Below are positions 32,022 through 44,544 of a stretch of DNA of 64,000 nucleotides, piece by piece. The position numbers and the translations under genes were made by a program. Below the pieces are notes generated by a model. The model made no database searches. It was given only the letters and a program-made list of their open reading frames with translations, and was not told the origin of the DNA. Source of the DNA: Symsagittifera roscoffensis (lineage: Eukaryota; Xenacoelomorpha; Acoela; Convolutidae); NCBI RefSeq assembly GCF_963678635.1, contig NC_087064.1, forward strand, positions 46,671,346 through 46,735,345, in the 5' to 3' direction. The number at the start of each line of letters is the position of its first letter. The first letter of the stretch is position 1.

Positions 32022-32134
32022 CTGAAAAATAAATGAAATTAAAAGTGAAATTTCGCTTGATATATTTCATCCCCAATTAGTTCAAAAATCAGATAATTCC
32101 ATGCAAAAATATGTTACTTTGGTTAAATTGTTAC

Positions 32135-32186
32135 CTGGGAAGGATCAGTGGGTTTCTAGGAGGTTGCGTTTTAACATCAGTTGAGC
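32135..32186 (-). CDS. Possible 52-nt internal exon of the same unknown gene
   Basis: Bounded by TTTTACAAAG and donor GTAACA; reads STDVKTQPPRNPLILP in frame and ends with AG that pairs with the T of the next exon to make Ser. Supported only by splice-site and frame agreement; earlier exons were not found. Confidence 0.3.
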
Positions 32187-33118
32187 CTTTGTAAAATAAG
32201 AAGTTTTCCAGTTTTTGGTCCATGAATCAAAAATTTATTTGATCAGTAGTTTGATTTTTCGTTGAACGGTTTTGATATCTATATTTTACGGTAAATTATT
32301 TAGCGCATAAGAAAGACTCCTCTGATTTAGACGAAGAGATGTAGTATTTTTTTATTTTCGTTTTTAGAGCTAACTGATTATTTATTAATCTTCAAAACTT
32401 TACGGCAACAGCGAAGCTGAGAAATGCTGATTTTATTGTCAGCGGAACAGTGGATGCTGTTATTTTCCCAATTTTTTTCTACTATTCAGTAAAACGCTAC
32501 GCATACCTTTGATGGAAAGTGTTTCTTAGTTTCCAGCCTTTAATCAGGTCCTTTTTAGAGTATTCGGTTTAACTTGACAACCTTATTGGCAAAAAAATCA
32601 CTTTACTTTCTTCGAAAGTAGGAAAAACAAAACCGCTCTCCATTTCATTCAATTTCATAACGGCACAACTTTTGAACTTTTTTTACCAGCCAACAATTAT
32701 TGTTGCCTTGAGCTCAAAATGAAAAAAAAACTTTTGTAAAGTTATGGGGGTTCATTGATCACATTCAACCACAAAATTGCTCTACTGTTTCATTGATTGG
32801 AACAATAGAAAACCGTTTCGATCTTAGTTTTGTACATTTGTCCATAATAATTCATGACAGATTTTTAGTTTGCAATAAATTACAAAAATTGCTTCTATTC
32901 AGAATCACTGATATGAAGCAAAATCATTTCTTATAAATCAAAGCTTACCGCCAAGGCAGGTCGAGAAAACTTCCTTGCTTTGAGCAGCAGACTTTATAGC
33001 AAAATGCACTGATGATTTTGTGAGCGTAATACAATTGTTTGTTGTATGGTTTTTGTATCATATGTATGTCTGAAAAATGATTCCTATAATATTGAAACAA
33101 AAAGTACTCAAATTTGTT

Positions 33119-34680
33119 CCGACTATTGAAAATGGTGAGAAACTTTGTATTCGGTTGTGTTTTAGGTTTTTTCTTTTTGTTTTCCTTGCAAAATCAGGTA
33201 CCACAAAAAATAATCATACTGGGTTGAGTGATATATCTTATTAAAGCCCTTTAACTCGTGATTCGAATCACGTTAAAAAATTTCCAGAATTTTTCCCAGT
33301 GTCGAAAAAAAAGGGTTTGCCCGCATCCAAGTTTAGGCGTAAATAATCGATTATAACGGATTATTATGATGATTTTTTGACAATTATAATCAATTATAAT
33401 TACCAAAATTAGGTCCTTAAGGGATTTTATAATTGATTATAATCGTGATATTTTCCAAGAGATTATAATCGCTTATAATCGATTATAATTGATTATAGTT
33501 CTTACTGAAAACCCCTAAAATCAATTATAATCGATTATAATCGATTATAATCTCTTATTTTGCCGGAATTTTCCTATTTTCGAATTGTATCTTATGGGTT
33601 ATTATTTTTGTGTCAATAAGAAAATCTCTAAAAGAGAGATCTCTTGAACACTTTGGTTCATCTGAACACAAAGTTTTACCACGAAACAAAAGTTTCACAG
33701 AGATCCTTTCATATGACTGGAAAGGTTCTCGCGGTAGATGAAAGATAATTTTTCCGAATCAATCATGAAACTAAATCAATTTGCTGATGTTTTGGTGTTA
33801 ATAAAAGCTTAAAATATGCATCACAAAACAACTCTAATGGGGAAGAAATGGAAAAAAAACTTATAAATATGAATTAATTGGAAAACTTTGAAAAATTTTC
33901 TCTCATTCTTCATAGGAACCAACGTCCACAAAAAGCATAAAACATAAGCAATTTAGATGGACCTTCGAAGACAAAAATGGACAAACAAAAGGGATTGTAA
34001 TCAATTATAATCGATTATAATGGATTTTTGTGCAAAACTAACGAAATAGAATTTTGAATAAAAATAATGGATTATAATCAATTATAATCGATTATAATTG
34101 TATCGAAAAATAGACGAATAAATAATCGATTATAATGGATTATAATTAATTATAATTTGATTTGAAAAAAGAGATTATAATCGATTAATAATTGATTAAA
34201 ATCGATTGTTTCTCAATTTTAGTGAGACTGGTACTAAAATCGTTATATAATCGATTATTAACGCTTGAAACTGGATGCGGGTGAAATTTTGATATTTTCC
34301 CTTAATTCGAGCAAATAAAGCAAGATCTCAGGCTTACAACAGCTGATTTATGCTTAATTTAACACCCTAAAAATTAATTTAAGCAGGTAAAACTAGTTTT
34401 TGGAGTTTTTTAGATTTTTTTAGGAACCAAAAACTGCAAAAAATTTTGAAAAAAAAATTTAAATGTTTTTAGTTTTTGTAGACATTTTTCAACGAAAAAT
34501 GGTTTCCAATTTGCCTATGTTACTATGACTGTCTAATATGCCTATATTAAATTTTTACGTCAGATTTTTTTATCAAACCAAGCAGAAAAAAACTACACTA
34601 ATTTGGAAAAAAATTTTCTAGGCCGTTTTCTAAAGACTATGGTCCGAATATTAGGTGCTTTTTACACATAAACCGGCTTA
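33119..34680 (+). repeat. Dispersed intronic repeat, copy 2, split by insertion
   Basis: 33119-33240 and 34480-34680 match the two halves of the repeat at 2650-2945. The intervening ~1.2 kb, absent from copy 1, contains the CCCGCATCC inverted-repeat element. Confidence 0.5.
33320..34281. mobile_element. 962-bp terminal-inverted-repeat element full of TAATCGATTA
   Basis: Left end CCCGCATCCA...GGCGTAAATAATCGATTATAA pairs with the reversed right end CCCGCATCCA...GCGTTAATAATCGATTATA over about 40 bp. The inside is loaded with near-palindromic ATTATAATCGATTATAAT words on both strands. No ORF, no obvious target duplication. Looks like a non-autonomous DNA transposon of unrecognised family with internal satellite-like expansion. 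Confidence 0.6.
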
Positions 34681-35130
34681 CAACCACCGCTTCAGCAGAT
34701 AAAATATTAGCCAAAGTCCCCTAACGGAACTTTATAAAACAATCAAAAAGATTTTAGGCCGCTTGCGAAACTATGTCTAGACAAGAAAAGTTCAGTAATT
34801 GACTTCAACGGAACACTTCTATAATTTTCGTCTTTTCTGGTAATAATTTTATCTGCTTGGACTTTTTATTTGAAATGCTCGGCCAGGCTGGTTGAATATG
34901 ATTGACTAATTAGTCAACCATATTCAACAACATGAATTTCATTTGAAAAAAAATACTGATTTTGGGTTGTTTAGTGCATAAGACCATTTTTTTTAAATAC
35001 CCAGTAGATGTTTTATCCTGTTAATAGCGTAAAACAAGATCATAATTTGGTATCGGTTGGTTTTTGATAAGTTTATTTAGCCCTTGAAATCAGTTTCTGA
35101 ACAACCAGTGTTTTATCCCCCACCCCCGAA

Positions 35131-35148
35131 CCCCCCCCCCCCCCCCCC
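35131..35148 (+). repeat. Poly-C tract
   Basis: Eighteen consecutive C, preceded by other C runs. The following ~500 bp (35160-35640) is low-complexity, built on TTTCAA/AATTTCAA words, with no gene. Confidence 0.8.
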
Positions 35149-35988
35149 TCTAAATTGATTAGGCGAAATTGTTTAGTTTCAAGCAAGTTTAAAATTTCAT
35201 TTCTTAAGTTTTATATTTCCAACTTTTGGGTTCTATTTCAAATTTCAAAATTCAACTTTCAGGCCTCAAAGTTTTGCAGTTCTTGGAACTTCAATTTGTC
35301 AATTCCAAACTATAATTTTATTTCCTTTTTTCTTAGATTTTTTATGTATAAACTTCAATTTTTGGCTGGAAGTTTCAAGATGAAGCTTCTAAGTTTTAGA
35401 ATATAAAATACTTTCAGTTCAAAGTTTATGGTATCAAATTTCAATTTTAACCTTCAAGGTCAAGCGATAAGATCATAAAAAAATTAAAATGTCAGATTTA
35501 AAATATGTTTCAAGCGTGAAAATTTGAAATTCTAGGGTTTGGGTTTGGGCTTCTATGATTTAAGGATTTAGAATTTCAGGGTTTGTGCTTCAGCAAAATT
35601 AAAACTTCAATTTGAGTTTTCAAATAATAGTTTTCAAGTTCCAGTTTACTATTTCTTTTTTTTTTTGAAGTAATCGGTTTCAAGTTTTAGTCTTTTTTTT
35701 TACTTTTATTATCTCAAATTTTAACCATTCTCTGATTTTTGTTATCAAGTTCGAGCTGGTTTGGGTTTGAAATAGAAAATATGCGGTACATAACTAACAC
35801 TGAAAAACGGCACATCGCATTAAGTATACAAAAATTCCTGGTTTGGCAATAGTCAGTCAGCTAACTGAAACAGCGTAATTATTGTCTATAATAAATTTGA
35901 AAACGAATAATAAAAGAAAAACAATTCAAGAACTATAAATATTAATGGAGAGCAACCAACAAACTAACGCATCAAAGGTTACATAGCA

Positions 35989-36182
35989 GTATTTAGACAA
36001 CCGCGTATTCAGACTCGTCTTTAGACAAATACTGTTTCAACCAATCAGAATCGAGACAAAGAAGAAATTGGTAAATAATTATTATGATTTTTTGGATTAT
36101 TTATGTCTTTTCTCGATTCTGATTGGTTTATACAGTATTTGTGTAAATACTGACGAGTATGAATACGCAGTTGTCTAAATAC
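35989..36182. mobile_element. 194-bp foldback MITE
   Basis: Nearly the whole element is an imperfect palindrome: GTATTTAGACAACCGCGTAT...CAATCAGAATCGAGA on the left matches the reverse of TCTCGATTCTGATTG...ATACGCAGTTGTCTAAATAC on the right, with arms of about 75 bp. No coding capacity. Confidence 0.65.
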
Positions 36183-36814
36183 AGGCTGCACTCCCGCATC
36201 AAATAACCCACTTGAGCGACAAATTGATTAACACACAATATTTGTAATTGATGACGTACAGGTATAGATAGTGTTGGGTGTAAAATCAAAGATAGCATTG
36301 TCAAAGACATTTCAGCGCATTTTGATTGAAATGTCTAGATTGAAATGTTTAGAGCAAGAGAAGATTTCAGATGAAATCAAAACAACTATCCCAGAAATCA
36401 AAATACAGATGTCAACAAAAAAAAACTTTTTCGCTGGCTTTAATCCCACCTCACATCAACATCGATTTTATGGGGTAACGAGTGGTTTTAAAACGTTAGG
36501 TATACGACCAAATATGTTTGACATGCGATCACAACAATCGGATAACGCGAACAACAAATTTACTTGTGCGGGCGGAAAAAATTGTTCGTTATGAGCAATT
36601 TATTTTTTTTATAGACCATTTACAACAAAACAATTACGGATGTGCTGTATCTCTTCATCCAATTATGACTCAAAACAAATTTTGGAAGACCGTAACTCCT
36701 CATACCGCTACCTTCATACGCCATAAATCTAACCATTTTTCAAAACTAATTTTTGACTCATAGGCGATTCTAGGTTGGATGTTTGATACTTCGTGAGAGA
36801 GAAAATAAGCGAGT

Positions 36815-37015
36815 AGTATATGTGTGAGGCGATCGGGGGGTGGGGGGGGGGGGGGGGGACTTCTATGTATTAAGATAGGGAATTGAGCATCCGGTCTCAA
36901 AGCTATGTATTAAGATAGGGAATAGATTTCTCTATGTATTAAGATAGGGAATATACTTCCTAATGTTTTAAGATGGTAAGGTGTCTGTGTGATGGTAAGT
37001 TTCAGAAAAAATTTT
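36815..37015. repeat. Left terminal inverted repeat of the Maverick
   Basis: About 200 bp matching the reversed right end. It contains TATGTATTAAGATAGGGAAT three times (near 36865, 36903, 36932) and a G run at 36842-36858. Words such as GATGGTAAGTTTCAG continue inside and recur in the tandem units. Confidence 0.75.
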
Positions 37016-37265
37016 CAGCGCCCGAAATTTTTGGAGCTCGATTTTGCCGATACTTGCGTTTCATAGCTAATTTCTACGGTTTGTGATATGTATGGGCTAT
37101 CTTGTCTTACAAAACTTCGGTATGGTAAGTTTCAGATGGTAAGTTTCAGAAAATTTGTGAAAATTTTTTTGAGTTTTACTTGCAAATAAATTTTCATCTT
37201 GAAAAAACCTTTTCAACTTGAAAAACCGAGAAAAAAATTATGGATTGTAAGTTTCAGAAAGAAAC

Positions 37266-40200
37266 TTTTGGAAATTTTTTTGAAAAAGTAAGTTTTAATT
37301 GCAAACACTTTTTTATCTTAAAAAAATCTTTTTATCTTGAAAAATCGAAAAAAAAACATTTTCTTGGATTTTAAGTTTCAGATGGTAAGTTTCGACAAAA
37401 TAAAGTTTCGATTTAGAGTTTTGAAAACACGGGATTGTCATTATCCGTGTTTTTTGACAAAAAAGGTTAGTTGCTAAGACGTTTTTTGTAAAAGAGATTA
37501 GGGATTTTAAAGAGTTAATTTACATAAGTAAGTAAACAATTCACTACTTCGTATAGTAAATTTACTGCAAAATTTTTCACATAAATATAAAATATATGTT
37601 TTTCATAAAATTAATGATAAAATTCAAAACACGCACACAATGGACAGTATTCAGGTTCTTCTTGAAGAATTAAAAAAAAATGCTGAATAAATTGCGTAAA
37701 ATCCACAAAATTTATCAGTTTTTTGTAGCTTTCGAGGACACATTCGTCGATAGTTTTTGTCAAAAAATAGTAAGTTGATCTACCCTAAAAGTCAGCAAAG
37801 TAGTAACTTTTATACAGTCGAGCAATCATGATCCAATTTTCTCCTCTATCTTGGGGCTGAGTTAATATTTGCAAAAGAGTATTTTTTTTTAGCTGCGGTA
37901 CTGTATCAGAGGTGTAGGATCCCATGTACTTGAACTTGAGCTCAGGAATACTTTCAATATTTTGCAGAAGTAAAAAATTATCCATCTTTGCAATTGTAAG
38001 CTGGTTTACATCTAAAAACAAAGAAATTGATAGTTTGTTAGCGTACTTTAGGATGAAAAAAGAAAGATTAATGACTTACACGCATTTAGGAATTGAATTA
38101 ATAAAGTCCATACACAAGCCTCATGTAGTGACAAAGGTCATTGAACACTGTTTCACAGTGTAAGTTGAAGAAATGTCTCCGGTTTTCAATTAAACAGCAT
38201 TCATTCTGTATTTTTCTGGAGTTTTAGCTTTGAAGAATCATAAAATAGATAGTATAGAGACAATAACAATAGAAAGTCCCAAAAAAACAAATACTTTTAG
38301 CGAGTGTTCCGAATTTGTCAATTTGAAAGTTTGATAACTTTTCTTCCGTTACTTGTTTCAAGGTTATTTGGAAAGACCTTTCTAATCACAAGCTTTCTTC
38401 AATAAAATCGGGATAATGCTACTGTTCAGCTGCATCCTGTAGTGAAGTCAAGTCAAAAACTAGAATATAGTGATTTTAAAAATATTCAATCGGAAGAGCT
38501 GGAAAATTTTCGTAAAACTGCATTGCTTACCTTGTTGTAACATAGGGGCATCAAGAAGAGTTTGTATCTAATGAAATAAATGCTCTTCCATCCCAAATAA
38601 TTTTAAGCTCTCTCAAATTAAATTGTTGATCATTGAAATGGTTTTCATGAAAAGAATTCGCAACAGCTAAATTTATAGTATGTGCGACAAATGTTTTTCT
38701 GATTGGGGCATTATTGAAAACAATTTCCTGAATAAACTGATTTTGATGAGATGGAATGATAAAGGTTCTTGCTATAGTTTCCATGTAAGTGTAATGAGCA
38801 GGTTTCCTCTCCAGGTTCCATTGCAAGTACTGATGATTAGATTCAGCTACTAAAACTGTTCCAGTAAACACCGAAAAATGAACAATTTTCAGACTAACAA
38901 TTGAATTATCAGAAAGCATGTAAAAATTAGGTCTAGCTCGTATTAATTTAATCCGAACTTTGGTTTTTATTTAAAATTTTATCCGTTTTTGTAGCTTTCG
39001 AGGAATTATTCGTAGCTAGTTTTTGTCAAAAAGGAGTAAGTTGATCTACCCTAAGAGTCAGCAAAGTAGTAACTTTTATACAGTCGAGCAATCATGATCC
39101 AATTTTCTCCTCTATCTTGGGGTTGAGTTAATATTTGCAAAAGAGTATTTTTTTTAGCTGCGGTACTGTATCAGAGGTGTAAGATCCCATGTACTTGAAT
39201 TTGAGCTCAGGAATACCGTCAATAATTTGCAGAAGTAAAAAATTATCCATCTTTGCAATTGTAAGCTGGTTTACATCTAAAAACAAAGAAAATGATTGTT
39301 TGATAGCGTACTTTAGGATGAAAAAAGAAAGATTAATGACTTACACGCATTAAGGAATTGAATTAATAAAGTCCATACACAAGCCTCATGTAGTGACAAA
39401 GGTTATTGAACACTGTTTCATAGTGTAAGTTGAAAAAATGTCTCCGGTTTTCAATTAAACAGCATTCATTCTCTATTTTCTGGAGTTTTAGCTTTGAAGA
39501 ATCATAAAATAGATAGTATAGAGACAATAACAATGGAAAGTCCCAAAAAAAACAAATACTTTTTGCGACTGTTCCGAATTTGTCAATTTGAATCTTTGAT
39601 AACTTTTCTCCCAAGACTATCACTTCCGTTACTTGTTCCAAGGTTAATCCAAATCACAAGCTTTCTTCACTAAAATCGGGATAAGGCTACTGTTCAGCTG
39701 CCTCCTGTAGTGACGTCAAGTCAAAAACTAGAATATAGTGATTTTAAAAATCTTCCATCGCAAGAGCCGGAAAATCCTCGTTAAACTGCATTGCTTACCT
39801 TGTTGTAACATAGGGGCGACAAGAAGAGTTTGTAGCTAATGAAATAAATGCTCTTCTACCCCAAATAATTTTAAGCTCTCTCAAATTAAATTGTTGATCA
39901 TGGAAATGGTTTTCTTGAAAAGAATTCGCAACAGCTGATTTTATAGTAATTGCAACAACTGTTTTTTTGGTTGGGGCATTATTGAAAACAATTTCCTGAA
40001 TAAACTGATTTTGATGAGATGGAATGATAAAGGTTGGAAATTTTTTTGAAAAATTAAGTTTCAATTGCAAATACATTTTTATCTTAAAAAATCTTTTTAT
40101 CTTAAAAAATCGAAAAAAAAACGTTTTCTTGGATTTTAAGTTTCAGATGGTAAGTTTCGACAAAAGAAAAGACGGGATTGTCATTCTCCGTGTTTTTTGA

Positions 40201-43000
40201 CAAAAATGGTTAGTTACTAAGACGTTTTTTGTAAAAGAGATTAGGGATTTTAAAGAGTTAATTTACATAAGTAAGTAAACAATTCACTACATCGTATAGT
40301 AAATTTACTGCAAAATTTTTTACATATATATAAAATATGTATTTTTCATAAATTTAATGATAAAATTCAAAACACGCACACAATGGACATTATTCGGGTT
40401 CTTCTTGAAAAATTAAAAAAAAAAATTCTGTATAAATTGCGTAAAATCCACAAAATTTATCAGTTTTTTGTAGCTTTCGAGGAAACATTCGTCGATAGTT
40501 TTTGTCAAAAAGGAGTAAGTTGATCTACTCTAAGAGTCAGCAAAGTAGTAACTTTTATACAGTCGAGCAATCATGATCCAATTTTCTCCTCTATCTTGGG
40601 GCTGAGTTAATATTTGCAAAAGAGTATTTTTTTAGCTGCGGTACTGTATCAGAGGTGTAGGATCCCATGTACTTGAACTTGAGCTCAGGAATACTTTCAA
40701 TATTTTGCAGAAGTGAAAAATTATCCATCTTTGCAATTGTAAGCTGGTTTACATCTAAAAACAAAGAAATTGATAGTTTGTTAGCGTACTTTAGGATGAA
40801 AAAAGAAAGATTAATGATTACACGCATTTAGAAATTGAATTAATAAAGTCCGTACACAAGCATCATGTAGTGACAAAGGTTATTGAACACTGTTTCACAG
40901 TGTAAGTTGAAGAAATGTCTCCAGTTTTTAATTAAACACCATTCATGCTCTATTTTTCTGGAGTGTTAGCTTTGAAGAATCATAAAATAGATAGTATAGA
41001 GACAATAACAATGGAAAGTCCCAAAAAAAAAAACTTTTTGCGACTGTTCCAAATTTGTCAATTTGAATGTTTAATAACTTTTCTCCCAAGACTATCACTT
41101 CCGCCGTTACTTGTTCCAAGGTTAATTGGAAAGACTTTTCTAATCACAAGCTTTCTTCACTAAAATCGGGATAATGCTACTGTTCAGCTGCCTCCTGTAG
41201 TGAAGTCAAGTCAAAAACTAGAACATAGTGATTTTAAAAATCTTCCATCGGAGGAGCCGGAAAATTTTCGTTAAACTGCATTGCTTACCTTGTTGTAACA
41301 TAGGGGCGACAAGAAGAGTTTTTATCTAATGAAATAAATGTTCTTCCACCCAAAAAATTTTAAGCTCTCTCAAATTAAATTGTGGATCATTGAAATGGTT
41401 TTCTTGAAAAGAATTCGCAACAGCTGATTTTATAGTAATTGCAACAACTGTTTTTTTGATTGGGGCATTATTGAAAACAATTTCCTCAATAAACTGATTT
41501 TGATGAGATGGAATGATAAAGGTTGGAAAGTTTTTTGAAAAATTAAGTTTTAATTGCAAATACATTTTTATCTTAAAAATCGAAAAAAAAAATTTTCTTG
41601 GATTTTAAGTTTCAGATGGTAAGTTTCGACAAAATAAAGTTTCGATTTAGAGTTTTGAAAACACGGGATTGTCATTCTCCGTGTTTTTTGACAAGAAAGG
41701 ATAGTTACTAAGACGTTTTTTGTAAAAGAGATTAGGGATTTTAAAGAGTTAATTTACATAAGTAAGTAAACAATTCACTACATCGTATAGTAAATTTACT
41801 GCAAAATTTTTTCACATAAATATAAAATATCTATTTTTCATAAAATTAATGATAAAATTCAAAACACGCACACAATGGACATTATTCAGGTTCTTTTTGA
41901 AGAATTTAAAAAAAAAATGCTGAATAAATTGCGTAAAATCCACAAAAATTATCAGTTTTTTGTAGCTTTCGAGGAAACATTCGTCGATAGTTTTTGTCAA
42001 AAAGGAGTAAGTTGATCTACCCTAAGAGTCAGCAAAGTAGTAACTTTTATACAGTCGAGCAATCATGATTCAATTTTCTCCTCTATCTTGGGGCTGAGTT
42101 AATATTTGCAAAAGAGTATTTTTTTAGCTGCAGTACTGTATCAGAGGTGTAGGATCCCATGTACTTGAACTTGAGCTCAGGAATACTTTCAATGTTTTGC
42201 AGAAGTCAGAAATTATCCATCTTTGCAATTGTAAGCTGGCTTACATCTAAAAACAAAAAAATTGATAGTTTGTTAGCGTACTTTAGGATGAAAAAAGAAA
42301 GATTAATGACTTACGCATTTAGAAATTGAATTAATAAAGTCCATACACAAGCATCATGTAGTGACAAAGGTTATTGAACACTGTTTCACAGTGTAAGTTG
42401 AAGAAATGTCTCCGGTTTTCAATTAAACAGCATTTATGCTCTATTTTTCTGGAGTTTTAGCTTTGAAGAATCATAAAATAGATAGTATAGAGACAATAAC
42501 AATAGAAAATCCCAAAAAAAAACAAATACTTTTAGCGACTGTTCCGAATTTTTCAATTTGAAAGTTTGATAACTTTTCTTCCGTTACTTGTTTCAAGGTT
42601 AATTGGAAAGACCTTTCTAATCACAAGCTTTCTTCACTAAAATCGGGATAATGCTACTGTTCAGCTGCATCCTGTAGTGGAGTCAAGTCAAAAACTAGAA
42701 TATAGTGATTTTAAAAATATTCCATCGGAAGAGCTGAAAATCTTCGTTAAACTGCATTGCCTACCTTGTTGTAACATAGGGGCAACAAGAAGAGTTTGTA
42801 TCTAATGAAATAAATGCTCTTCCACCCCAAATAATTTTAAGCTCTCTCAAACTAAAGTGTTGATCATTGAAATGGTTTTCATGAAAAAAATTCGCAACAG
42901 CTAAATTTATAGTATGTGCGATAACTGTTTTTCTGATTGGGTCATTATTGAAAACAATTTCCTGAATAAACTGATTTTGATGAGATGGAATGATAAAGGT
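37266..43000 (-). repeat. Four tandem copies of capsid C-terminus plus protease
   Basis: Landmarks repeat at even spacing. The protease word (AGTCAGCAAAGTAGTAACTT) is at about 37790, 39057, 40532 and 42026. The capsid word (TTACCTTGTTGTAACATAGG) is at 38529, 39796, 41287 and 42762. Unit lengths are therefore about 1.27, 1.49 and 1.48 kb. Junctions at ~40033 and ~41522 are the same (capsid sequence breaks at AAAGGTT), while the first junction near 38980 differs. This points to one founding duplication and later unequal exchange. Confidence 0.85.
41812..42330 (-). pseudogene. Maverick cysteine protease remnant (adenain/Ulp1-like)
   Basis: Fragments read AKMDNF, IPELKFKYMGSYTSDTV and, in the best copy at 38021-37785, RGENWIMIARLYKSYYFADF, the region around the catalytic His in this protease family. 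The C-terminal ORF 42000-41812 corresponds to the segment after it. In intact relatives a Cys in a CGF/YA context follows; I cannot see it here. Stops break each of the four copies. Confidence 0.6.
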
Positions 43001-43829
43001 TCTTGCTATAGTTTCCATGTAAGTGCAATGAGCAGGTTCCCTCTCCACGTTCCATTGCAAGTACTGATGATTAGGTTCAGCTACTAAAACTCTTCCAGTA
43101 AACACCGAAAAATGAACAATTTTCAGACTAACACTTGAATAATCAGACAGCATGTAAAAATTAGGTCTAGCTCGAATTAATTTAATTCGAACTTTGGTTT
43201 TTATGTAAAAGTTTTTTACAAGTAAACAAATCATTTGCAAGCTGACCAAAAAAGGAAAGTGAAAACGTTATCCCTGATCCTAAGGAAATTGCTCTATCAA
43301 TGAACAGATACATATCAAATGCTTCCGGATTTTCTTCAAAACTATATCCGTGACAAGCAAGTATTACTTTATTACTCACTGCCGACGAGTTGCATTCGTT
43401 CGATAGTTGTGCTTTATGAGGATATAATCCATTGGCGTTGTAAACCCTTGTATTGTTCAAAGAAACTTCACAATTGGAGAATAGAGAATGTAGTAGATTG
43501 CTTACATAAGTTAAATAGGTTTGGGGTTCCTCATTTGAATCATCCTTTGACTTTGCTTTATGTTCTGCTTTCTGTTTTCTGAAAGCATCAAACAATCCTC
43601 CTTTGATTAATTGAAGCTTTAAACTGAGTTGGTTATTACCCATATCCAAATAAAGATTACGGTTTTTCTCAGGTTCAAACTCAATACTGCTTTCATCTAG
43701 AGATGTACTGGAAAAAACTTCTTGTGTGTAAGATGCAATAATTGTTTGAAATAAAAATGCAATAAAAATCTCCAAAGAAGATTTTGTAAAAACTCCGTAC
43801 CAAAAATGACTACTTTGATTCATACTCAT
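42480..43829 (-). pseudogene. Maverick major capsid protein remnant
   Basis: The N-terminal part (43829-43182) has the conserved block with SSIEFE, a YLDM segment and LLHSLFSNCEVSLNN, features of the Maverick double-jelly-roll capsid protein. It is interrupted by a frameshift near 43200; the middle part (43249-42761) runs in another frame, and the C-terminal part (42760-42480) has several stops. Three more C-terminal copies lie to the left. The gene would form the virion shell of a Polinton-like virus. It is now clearly non-functional. Confidence 0.75.
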
Positions 43830-43868
43830 TTTATTTTGCCAAAAATGTCTTTGCGAGAGCGACTGGTT

Positions 43869-44162
43869 TTATAATAATTTTTTTTGAGAAATGGTTCTCC
43901 TAGTTCTACGCTTGGATTTATTTTTTCCACCTCCTAACTGTTTCTGAACTATTTTTGGTCCAACATCTTTTGAAAATGTCTTGAGTTTTTTCCGTCCACT
44001 GATAAATTCTGCATTCTGTGGAGCAGCAATTCCAAATAAATCTGCTCCAATTCTTTTTGCAGCTGGGACTAAAAATATTTTAATAAAAGGAATTGCAGTT
44101 CTTCCAAAGACCTCAAGTAGAAGAATGGCAATTTTTTGTGTCCTTTTATTTGTTGTTACATG
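43869..44162 (-). pseudogene. Maverick small hydrophobic/basic protein
   Basis: About 97 codons open with no ATG seen. N-terminal half is hydrophobic (AILLLEVFGRTAIPFIKIFL), C-terminal half very basic (GGGKNKSKRRTRR) after a VGPKIVQKQLGGG segment. Proteins of this layout recur between the capsid genes of Mavericks and are thought to be virion-associated. It lies 39 nt upstream of the capsid ATG, virus-like spacing. It is open but in a dead element. Confidence 0.5.
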
Positions 44163-44520
44163 AATTCCTTTATATTCATATTTTGCATGCCTATACGATT
44201 TCGAACTTTGTCATTCATGGCTACAACTATATCAAAGATACTTGGATACAATCCAGGTTCAGTATGCATCGGTTGAATCGTTCTTTTTTCCTCAGAACTT
44301 TCTAGCCCATCTATGAAAGTAAACATCCCCTCAGTAACGTTTTGGTACAATGAAGGGTACAATATTTCTGAAATAGTAACCTCCCAATCTCCTTTAAGAT
44401 GTATTTGTTGCGGTAGAATTTTTGTGAAAGAACTAAGACTTTTATTCGGATAACAATTAAAAGAAGCATTAGAAACTAGCTCAATAGTAAAAACTCCATG
44501 ACAAATGATTAATAGAAATT
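44156..44520 (-). pseudogene. Maverick minor capsid (penton-like) N-terminal remnant
   Basis: Open frame with VFTIELVSNASF, SFTKILPQQIHLKGDWEVTI and SEILYPSLYQNVTEG. The pattern of a hydrophobic strand, then L-x-G-x-WEV and E-I-x-YP, is typical of the conserved Maverick protein encoded next to the capsid gene, usually taken as the minor capsid protein. It ends after ~120 codons, much shorter than expected, so it is truncated. Confidence 0.5.
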
Positions 44521-44544
44521 CACTTTAAAAAATGACTTACTTCT

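Noticed and set aside
33340-34260. CRISPR-like regular repeats
   Set aside because: Repeats are palindromic, irregularly spaced and without unique spacers, in an animal genome; better explained as a MITE interior.
29417-36858. Homopolymer tracts (G at 29417, C at 35131, G at 36842) as functional signals
   Set aside because: Simple homopolymers, lengths possibly affected by sequencing; no supporting context.
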